Position numbers and translations under genes: made by a program. From NCBI RefSeq assembly GCF_014874095.1, contig NZ_JADBEB010000001.1:1674001-1738000 (forward strand): DNA of 64,000 bases, written 5' to 3'. Positions 58,787-64,000 of the stretch are shown in pieces. The number at the start of each line of letters is the position of its first letter. Position 1 is the first letter of the stretch. Source of the stretch: Plantactinospora soyae. GTDB lineage: Bacteria > Actinomycetota > Actinomycetes > Mycobacteriales > Micromonosporaceae. The notes beneath the pieces are model-generated. The model did not search any database. It saw nothing but the letters and a program-made list of their open reading frames with translations, and was not told the DNA's origin.

Positions 58787-60112
58787 TCAGGGCTTTCCGG
58801 CCAGGCTGGATGGTTCGACCGGCCCGACGGCACCCGGCGCGACCAACCCACCGGTCTCCGGAACATCCGGCGTCGGCGCATCCTCGGGCGCAGGCCGGTG
58901 CGCCGTCAGTTGGCGTACGCCGGGGTTGAGCAGCATGCCGAGCACCGCCAGCAGCACCACCCCGGCGGCGACCAGCAGGGTCGGTCCGGTTCCGAGGGCC
59001 ACCGCCACCGGCCCGATGGCCATCTGACCGAGCGGGATGGCCAGGAACGAGCCGAGCGCGTCGTAGGAGTAGACCCGGGCGAGCCTGTCGGCCGGGATGT
59101 TCTGCTGCATCGAGGTCTCCCAGGCGATCGAGAACTGCTCCACCGCCGCCCCGGCGATGAACCCGGTGAGCAGCAGGAGGGCGAATCCGGGGGACCAGGC
59201 CAGCCCGACCAGCAGCAGTGCGTCGGCGAACATGCAGAGCACACCGAGCAGGAGCAGTCGGCGTACCCGGATGCGCAGCGCCACCAGCGCCCCGACCACC
59301 ATCCCGACGGTCTGGGCGGCGAGCACCAGACCCCAGGCCCGGCGTCCGATCGTCTCGTCCGCGACGGCCGGGCCGAGGACGTTGACCGAGCTGGCGTACG
59401 CGAAGTTGATCAGGAGGAAGCCGAGGACCACCACCCAGACCCAGGAGCGGGAGACGAACTCGGTCCAGCCCTCGCGCAGTTCCCGGAACGGGTTGGGCCG
59501 GGTGGTGCCGCGGTTGGCGACCGAAGGGACCCGTACCCGGGCGAAGGCCAGCCCGGCCAATGCGAAGGTCGCGGCGTCCGCCAGCAGACCCCAGCCCGGT
59601 CCCACGCCGGCCACCAGGATGCCGCCGAGCGAGGCACCGCCGATCATGGCCGCGTTTACGCCGAGCCGGTTGAGGGCGTTGGCCGATTGCAGCAGTTCGG
59701 CCGGCACGGTCTGCGGCACCAGCGCGGCGGCGGCCGGCCAGGCGAAGGCGGTCACCACGCCGTTGACGGCGCTGAGCGCGATCAGCGTCGGGATCGTCGC
59801 GGTGCCGGTGAGCACCAGGGCCGCGACCGCGCCCTGGGTGACCGCCGCGAGCGTGCAGGAGACCACCATCACGGCGTTGCGGGGCAGCCGGTCGGCCAGC
59901 ACGCCGCCGAAGAGCAGGAACAGCACGTTGGTCAGCGACCGCGCGCCGACCACGAGGCCGAGGTCGCGCACCGACCCGGTGAGATCGAGTACGGCGAACG
60001 CGAGCGCGATCGGCGCGATCGAGTTGCCGAGCATGGTGGCGGCCCGACCGAGTGCCAGGTAGCGGAAGGGTTGGTGCCGCAGCGGCGCGAGGGCGCTGTC
60101 ACCGGACCGCAT
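58787..60112 (-). CDS. MFS transporter
   Basis: The 441-aa protein has 12 hydrophobic segments. It opens RHQPFRYLALGRAATMLGNS, with FGGVLADRLPRNAVMVVSC between helices 2 and 3 (the MFS signature G..ADR.....). It resembles the actinomycete macrolide/multidrug-efflux MFS group (MefA/enterobactin-exporter-like). Its start overlaps the end of the ArsR-type regulator by 14 bp, so it is the regulated gene of a two-gene operon. Confidence 0.88.
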   Translation of the reverse strand: MRSGDSALAPLRHQPFRYLALGRAATMLGNSIAPIALAFAVLDLTGSVRDLGLVVGARSLTNVLFLLFGGVLADRLPRNAVMVVSCTLAAVTQGAVAALVLTGTATIPTLIALSAVNGVVTAFAWPAAAALVPQTVPAELLQSANALNRLGVNAAMIGGASLGGILVAGVGPGWGLLADAATFALAGLAFARVRVPSVANRGTTRPNPFRELREGWTEFVSRSWVWVVVLGFLLINFAYASSVNVLGPAVADETIGRRAWGLVLAAQTVGMVVGALVALRIRVRRLLLLGVLCMFADALLLVGLAWSPGFALLLLTGFIAGAAVEQFSIAWETSMQQNIPADRLARVYSYDALGSFLAIPLGQMAIGPVAVALGTGPTLLVAAGVVLLAVLGMLLNPGVRQLTAHRPAPEDAPTPDVPETGGLVAPGAVGPVEPSSLAGKP

Positions 60113-60686
60113 CGGTGTCCTCCATCCGGAACAGGGCGACGGTCGCGCTCACCCGCTGGGTGCCGGGGGTGTGCGCCGGACGGGCGGCCCGGTGCAGCCG
60201 GGCCGACGCCTCGGCGACCGCGTTCCGGATCTCGTCCCAGGTTTCGGGGTCGACCCAGAACTCGGCATCGGTGAGAAAGTTGCCGGGGCCGGGCTGTAGC
60301 TCGGCGGAGCGGCGTCGCAGTTCGGCGGCGAGTGCGGCGTAGACCAGCCGGTGTTCCGGGGTCGGCTCGCTTCCCGCCGCTGCCGGGGGTCGGCTCGGAT
60401 TGCGCGCCGGGTCGTACCGGTAGCGCTTGGCGACCCCGCCCCGGATCCGCTCCTCGCCGGCCGCCTCGATCAGACCGGCTGCCAGCAGGTGCCGCAGGTG
60501 GTAGCTGGCGTTGGCGTGGGTGAGGTCGAGTTCGCGGGCGATCTCGGCGGCGGTCATCGCCGTCGCGGTCAGCAGCGACAGGATCCGCATCCGGACGGGA
60601 TGGGCCAGGCCCCGCAGCCGCGCCCGCTGGTCCGGCGCTTCGTCGGCGTCCGGCTGCGGGTCCGGACCATCAACTCCCAAGGACAT
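60099..60686 (-). CDS. ArsR-type winged-helix regulator
   Basis: The 195-aa protein has a winged helix: LRGLAHPVRMRILSLLTATA, TAAEIARELDLTHANASYHL, RHLLAAGLIEAAGEERIRGG. The C-terminal part (about 100-195) probably binds ligand or dimerises. It lacks the metal-binding Cys pair of classical ArsR. It precedes and overlaps the MFS gene, so it likely represses it. The ATG has no good ribosome site, and the leader may be short. A dyad CAAA-cactta-TTTG-like sequence lies about 40 bp upstream. Confidence 0.82.
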   Translation of the reverse strand: MSLGVDGPDPQPDADEAPDQRARLRGLAHPVRMRILSLLTATAMTAAEIARELDLTHANASYHLRHLLAAGLIEAAGEERIRGGVAKRYRYDPARNPSRPPAAAGSEPTPEHRLVYAALAAELRRRSAELQPGPGNFLTDAEFWVDPETWDEIRNAVAEASARLHRAARPAHTPGTQRVSATVALFRMEDTDAVR

Positions 60687-60719
60687 GTTGGGGAGTCTAG
60701 GAGACGGAACGCCAACTAT

Positions 60720-60736
60720 CAAACACTTATTTGGGA
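60720..60736. promoter_or_regulatory. Candidate operator upstream of the ArsR-MFS operon
   Basis: CAAACACTTATTTG (60721-60734) is an imperfect dyad of the shape ArsR-type repressors bind, 35-50 bp upstream of the regulator's start. It is inferred from shape only. Confidence 0.35.
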
Positions 60737-60752
60737 GTGGGCGTCAGGCCGC

Positions 60753-62045
60753 TCAGCGTTCCAGGATCGCCACCACGCCCTGGCCGCCGGCCGCGCAGAT
60801 CGAGATCAGGCCGCGTCCCGAGCCCCGCTGGGCGAGCAGCTTGGCCAGGGTGGCGACGATCCGGCCACCGGTCGCCGCGAACGGGTGCCCGGCGGCCAGG
60901 GACGAGCCGTTGACGTTCAGCTTGGCCGGGTCGATCGGACCCAGCGGGGCGTCCAGGCCGAGCTTGTCCTTGCAGAACTCCGGTGACTCCCACGCGGCGA
61001 GGGTCGCCAGCACCTGCGAGGCGAACGCCTCGTGGATCTCGTAGTAGTCGAAGTCCGCCAGGCTCAGCTTCGCCCTGGCGAGCAGCCGGGGTACGGCGTA
61101 CGCGGGAGCCATCAGCAGCCCCTCGTCGCCGTGCACGAAGTCGACGGCGGCGGTCTCGGACGGGCCGAACCAGGCCAGCACCGGCAGGTTGTGCGCCTTC
61201 GCCCACTCCGGTGAGGCGAGCAGCACCGTCGACGCGCCGTCGGTCAGCGGCGAGGAGTTTCCGGCCGTCATGCTCGCCCGGTCGGCGTCCGGGCCCCGGG
61301 TGCCGAAGACCGGCCGGAGCGCGCCGAGTTTCTCCACGCTGGTGTCCGGGCGGAGGTTCTGGTCCCGGGTCAGCCCCAGGTACGGCGTGACAAGGTCGTC
61401 GAAGAACCCGCGCTCGTACGCGGCGGCGAGCCGCTGGTGCGACCGTACCGCCAGTTCGTCCTGGTCCTGGCGAGCGACGTTCCAGCGCCGGGCGGTGACG
61501 GCGGCATGGTCCCCCATCGACAGCCCGGTACGCGGCTCGGCGTTACGCGGGACCTCCGGCCGGAACGGCTGGGCCGGGCGCAGTCGGGTGGCGGCCCGCA
61601 GGCGCCCGCCGAGGCTCCGAGCGGCGTTGATCTCCAGCAGGGTGCGCCGCATGTCCTCGTTGACCGCCAGCGGCGCGTCCGAGGTGGTGTCCACGCCTCC
61701 GGCGATGCCGACGTCGATCTGCCCGAGGGCGATCTTGTTGGCGACCAGGATCGCCGCCTCCAGGCCGGTGCCGCAGGCCTGCTGGAGGTCGTACGCCGGG
61801 GTGCGCGGGTCGAGGCGGGAGCCGAGTACGACCTCGCGGGTCAGGTTGAAGTCCCGCGAGTGCTTCAGCACCGCTCCGGCGGCCACCTCACCGAGCCGCT
61901 CGCCGGCCAACCCGAACCGGGCGATCAGCCCGTCCAGGGCGGCGGTCAGCATGTCCTGGTTGGACGCCTTGGCGTACCGGCCGTTCGAGCGGGCGAACGG
62001 AATCCGGTTGCCTCCGACGACCGCGACACGACGTACGGTTTCCAT
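60753..62045 (-). CDS. Acetyl-CoA C-acyltransferase (FadA2/FadI-type thiolase)
   Basis: The 430-aa protein is a thiolase. The active-site Cys is in YDLQQACGTGLEAAILVANK, the second region is NVNGSSLAAGHPFAATGGRI with the His, and the third is SICAAGGQGVVAILE with the second Cys. It cleaves 3-ketoacyl-CoA in beta-oxidation (or condenses acyl-CoAs). GGAGG is just ahead of the ATG. It diverges from fabG4, exactly as fadA2 and fabG4 do in Mycobacterium (Rv0243/Rv0242c), so it likely belongs to the fadA2-fabG4-htdX module. Confidence 0.93.
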   Translation of the reverse strand: METVRRVAVVGGNRIPFARSNGRYAKASNQDMLTAALDGLIARFGLAGERLGEVAAGAVLKHSRDFNLTREVVLGSRLDPRTPAYDLQQACGTGLEAAILVANKIALGQIDVGIAGGVDTTSDAPLAVNEDMRRTLLEINAARSLGGRLRAATRLRPAQPFRPEVPRNAEPRTGLSMGDHAAVTARRWNVARQDQDELAVRSHQRLAAAYERGFFDDLVTPYLGLTRDQNLRPDTSVEKLGALRPVFGTRGPDADRASMTAGNSSPLTDGASTVLLASPEWAKAHNLPVLAWFGPSETAAVDFVHGDEGLLMAPAYAVPRLLARAKLSLADFDYYEIHEAFASQVLATLAAWESPEFCKDKLGLDAPLGPIDPAKLNVNGSSLAAGHPFAATGGRIVATLAKLLAQRGSGRGLISICAAGGQGVVAILER

Positions 62046-62068
62046 GGTGACGCCTCCGGAACGCAGGG

Positions 62069-62096
62069 TTGTCACAACCTTACTCGCGAGTAGGCT
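62069..62096 (+). promoter_or_regulatory. Leaderless promoter with palindromic operator (fabG4)
   Basis: TTGTCA (62069-62074) and TAGGCT (62091-62096) with 16 bp between suit -35 and -10. The start would fall at the ATG (62103). The perfect palindrome TACTCGCGAGTA (62081-62092) overlaps the -10, the usual place for a TetR-type repressor. GGTTG-tca-CAACC (62068-62080) is a second dyad. The palindrome also lies in the divergent thiolase promoter. Confidence 0.55.
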
Positions 62097-62102
62097 ACGC
62101 CC

Positions 62103-63557
62103 ATGAGTGACAGGTACGCGAGCTTCGCCCACACCGGAGCCGGTCGGGCGCTGGTCAGGCGCCTCGGCCTGCCCGACCCGCCCCGCCTGCGCCGGTACCG
62201 TCCCGGTGACCCGCTGATCCACGGCCCGGTCCGGCTGGACGCCGCCCCCGGTGGCCGGCTGCGCGAACCCCTGGCGACACTGCTCGCCACGGCCGGGATC
62301 GAACTGTCCACCGAAGCCCAGATGACCAGCGGAGCCCCGGTGCCCGGCGGAGCCCCGATGTCCGGCGGTGCCGAGCTGACCGGCGGTGCCGACGTCGCCA
62401 CCGGCCTCGGGGTGTCCGCGCACGGCGAGGCGACCGGTGCCCGGCCGGCTCCGCACGGTGCCCTGCTCTACGACGCCACCGGGATCACCGAGTCGACCGG
62501 GCTGCGCGCCCTCTTCGACTTCTTCCATCCGCTGGCCCGGGCGCTGCACCCGTCCGGCCGGGTGATCGTGTTCGGCACCCCGCCGGAGTCCTGCGCCAGC
62601 CATCGGGAGGCCACCGCGCAGCGCGCGTTGGAGGGTCTGATCCGCAGCATCGGCAAGGAGTTCGGCCGGGGCACCACCGCCCAGCTCGTCTACGTCGCCC
62701 CCAGTGCCGAACGGGCCGTCGAGTCGACGCTGCGTTTCCTCCTCTCCGGCCGCTCGGCGTACGTCTCCGGGCAGGTCGTCCGGATCACCCCGGCCGACGT
62801 ACCCGAGGTCGACTGGGCGCGCCCGCTGGATGGCCGGATCGCCCTGGTCACCGGGGCGGCCCGGGGCATCGGCGCGCAGGTCGCCGAGGTGCTGGCCGCC
62901 GACGGTGCCCAGGTCGTGGCGCTCGACGTACCGGCCGCCGGGGACGCGCTCGCCGAGGTCGCCAACGGCGTCGGCGGTACGGCGGTACAGCTCGACCTGA
63001 CCGCCCAGGACGCACCCGTACGGCTGGCCGAGCACCTGGCCGACCGGCACGATCGGGTGGACATCGTCGTGCACAACGCCGGAATCACCCGGGACAAGAC
63101 CCTCGGCCGGATGAACCCGGACTGGTGGGACCAGGTCCTGGAGGTCAACCTGTCCAGCCAGGAGCGGATCAACGAGGTACTGCTGGACCGGGGGTTGATC
63201 CCGCACGGCGGCCGGCTGATCGGGGTCTCCTCGATCGCCGGGATCGCCGGCAACCGGGGACAGACCAACTACGCCACCTCGAAGGCCGGGGTGATCGGAC
63301 TGGTGCACTCGATGGCACCACTGCTCGCCCAGCGGGGAATCACGATCAACGCCGTCGCCCCGGGCTTCATCGAGACCCGACTGACGGCCAGGATCCCGCT
63401 GGTGCTCCGCGAGGTCGGTCGGCGGATGAACAGCCTGGCCCAGGGTGGCCTGCCGGTCGACGTGGCGCAGACCATCGCCTGGTTCGCCTCGCCGGGATCC
63501 GCCGGGATCACCGGCAACGTGGTCCGGGTCTGCGGCCAGAACGTGCTCGGGGCCTGA
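62103..63557 (+). CDS. fabG4: 3-oxoacyl-[ACP/CoA] reductase, FabG4-type (long)
   Basis: The 484-aa protein is longer than ordinary FabG. An N-terminal Rossmann-like domain (residues 1-235, lacking the NAD motif) precedes the SDR domain: VTGAARGIGAQVAEVL, NAG motif in VVHNAGIT, catalytic Ser in GVSSIAGIAG and Tyr/Lys in NYATSKAGVIGL. High-molecular-weight FabG4 of Mycobacterium uses NADH for 3-ketoacyl-CoA. Residues about 75-110 hold a low-complexity Gly/Pro insert (MTSGAPVPGGAPM). It starts in a leaderless promoter and precedes a htdX-like gene. Confidence 0.92.
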   Translation: MSDRYASFAHTGAGRALVRRLGLPDPPRLRRYRPGDPLIHGPVRLDAAPGGRLREPLATLLATAGIELSTEAQMTSGAPVPGGAPMSGGAELTGGADVATGLGVSAHGEATGARPAPHGALLYDATGITESTGLRALFDFFHPLARALHPSGRVIVFGTPPESCASHREATAQRALEGLIRSIGKEFGRGTTAQLVYVAPSAERAVESTLRFLLSGRSAYVSGQVVRITPADVPEVDWARPLDGRIALVTGAARGIGAQVAEVLAADGAQVVALDVPAAGDALAEVANGVGGTAVQLDLTAQDAPVRLAEHLADRHDRVDIVVHNAGITRDKTLGRMNPDWWDQVLEVNLSSQERINEVLLDRGLIPHGGRLIGVSSIAGIAGNRGQTNYATSKAGVIGLVHSMAPLLAQRGITINAVAPGFIETRLTARIPLVLREVGRRMNSLAQGGLPVDVAQTIAWFASPGSAGITGNVVRVCGQNVLGA

Positions 63558-63601
63558 CAACCGACCGGAGGCCGCGTAATGACCGATCGAGTGGAGGCCT
63601 G

Positions 63602-64000
63602 ATGACCGACGCCGAGATCGAGCTGTCGAGGATTCCGGCCGCCGGGCCGCTCTACCGCCGGGCGGCCATCGGGCTCGCCCCGGGCTTCGGACCGGCCCGG
63701 CGGGGCGACCGGCTGCCCGACCAGGAGCTGGTGGTCCGGGGGGTCACCGTCGACCGCGACCACCTGACCGGGTACGACCAGGTGTGCGGGTTCCGGCTCG
63801 CCGACGCGCTGCCGCCGACGTACCCGCACGTGCTGGCCTTTCCCCTGGCGTTGCGCCTGATGAGCGCGCCGGAGTTCCCGCTGCCGCTGGTCGGTCTGGT
63901 GCACGTGGCGAACCGGATCACCGTGCACCGCCGGATCGACGCGGCCGAGCCGCTGGACCTGTCGGTACGCGCCGTCGACCTGCGTCCGCACGACCGGGGG
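63602..64000 (+). CDS. MaoC/HtdX-like dehydratase, cut by the window edge
   Basis: The first 133 residues (AAGPLYRRAAIGLAPGFGPA, PHVLAFPLALRLMSAPEFPL, LVGLVHVANRITVHRRIDAA) match the hotdog-fold (3R)-hydroxyacyl dehydratase family HtdX (Rv0241c-like). The protein runs on past 64000. It should dehydrate 3-hydroxyacyl-CoA/ACP made by FabG4. GTGGAGG is the ribosome site at 63592-63598. It follows fabG4 by 44 bp and completes the conserved module. Confidence 0.8.
   Translation, partial: MTDAEIELSRIPAAGPLYRRAAIGLAPGFGPARRGDRLPDQELVVRGVTVDRDHLTGYDQVCGFRLADALPPTYPHVLAFPLALRLMSAPEFPLPLVGLVHVANRITVHRRIDAAEPLDLSVRAVDLRPHDRG

Overview
The window is high-GC actinobacterial chromosome, most likely from the Micromonosporaceae (Micromonospora or a close relative). 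The evidence is uniform G/C-ending codon use, a BldC developmental regulator, and the conserved block bldC / valine-type dehydrogenase / DUF3073 / purM / purF / SCP-2-like gene. Two nearly identical A-GGAAGGGCCCC-type hairpins (31.6 and 45.9 kb) and a GTGAGCGCGAGGAG-type intergenic repeat (24.1 kb) are also sequence families I associate with this group. The family assignment is inference; the genus is not proven.

Layout. 0-4.2 kb is a decayed, accessory, lower-GC3 zone. It holds a truncated membrane protein, a fragment of an FxsT-like NB-ARC protein, about 450 bp crowded with stem-loops, an orphan ORF, and four coupled small genes (excisionase-like HTH proteins). It ends at a 42-nt tRNA-Phe 3' half (attachment site) beside a frameshifted tyrosine integrase. 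4.2-7.1 kb holds a GNAT, an XRE-TPR regulator and a divergent cassette of small Cys-rich proteins. 7.2-17.9 kb holds a LysR regulator with a divergent reductase-like protein, an excalibur protein, MMPL and FUSC membrane proteins, a SRPBCC protein, a transglutaminase and DUF2786. 18-20.6 kb holds a lipoprotein that reads as a circularly permuted type-1 substrate-binding protein, followed by two Asp-rich calcium-repeat proteins. 20.9-28.8 kb is a four-gene FtsX/MacB-type ABC export operon.

28.9-48.1 kb is the bldC-purine block on mixed strands. It contains purM, purF, purL, purQ, purS and purB, with two S1/YbjQ-type genes between purS and purB. Set into it, between DUF3073 and purM, is a two-gene triceptide (cyclophane RiPP) locus: a radical SAM/SPASM maturase overlapping a 79-aa precursor whose tail ends in four aromatic-X-X motifs.

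48.3-60.7 kb holds a secreted subtilase, an HTH-STAND-TPR regulator, an orphan DUF397 protein and a divergent second ribosomal protein L11. The L11 copy lacks the proline-rich thiopeptide-contact loop and sits behind a promoter whose spacer is a palindrome. Next come two paralogous fused carbohydrate-permease-like membrane proteins with a transglutaminase between them, then an ArsR-MFS pair. 60.7-64 kb is the divergent fadA2-type thiolase / fabG4 / htdX-like fatty-acid module with a palindromic operator on a leaderless promoter.

Most striking points: the permuted binding protein (18.0 kb), the proline-less L11 paralogue with its operator (53.3 kb), the amcAB-like RiPP locus (32.3-33.6 kb), the twin fused permeases plus transglutaminase (53.8-58.6 kb), and the tRNA-Phe att with integrase remnant (3.8-4.1 kb). 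All functional statements are by inspection; no database search or folding program was run.
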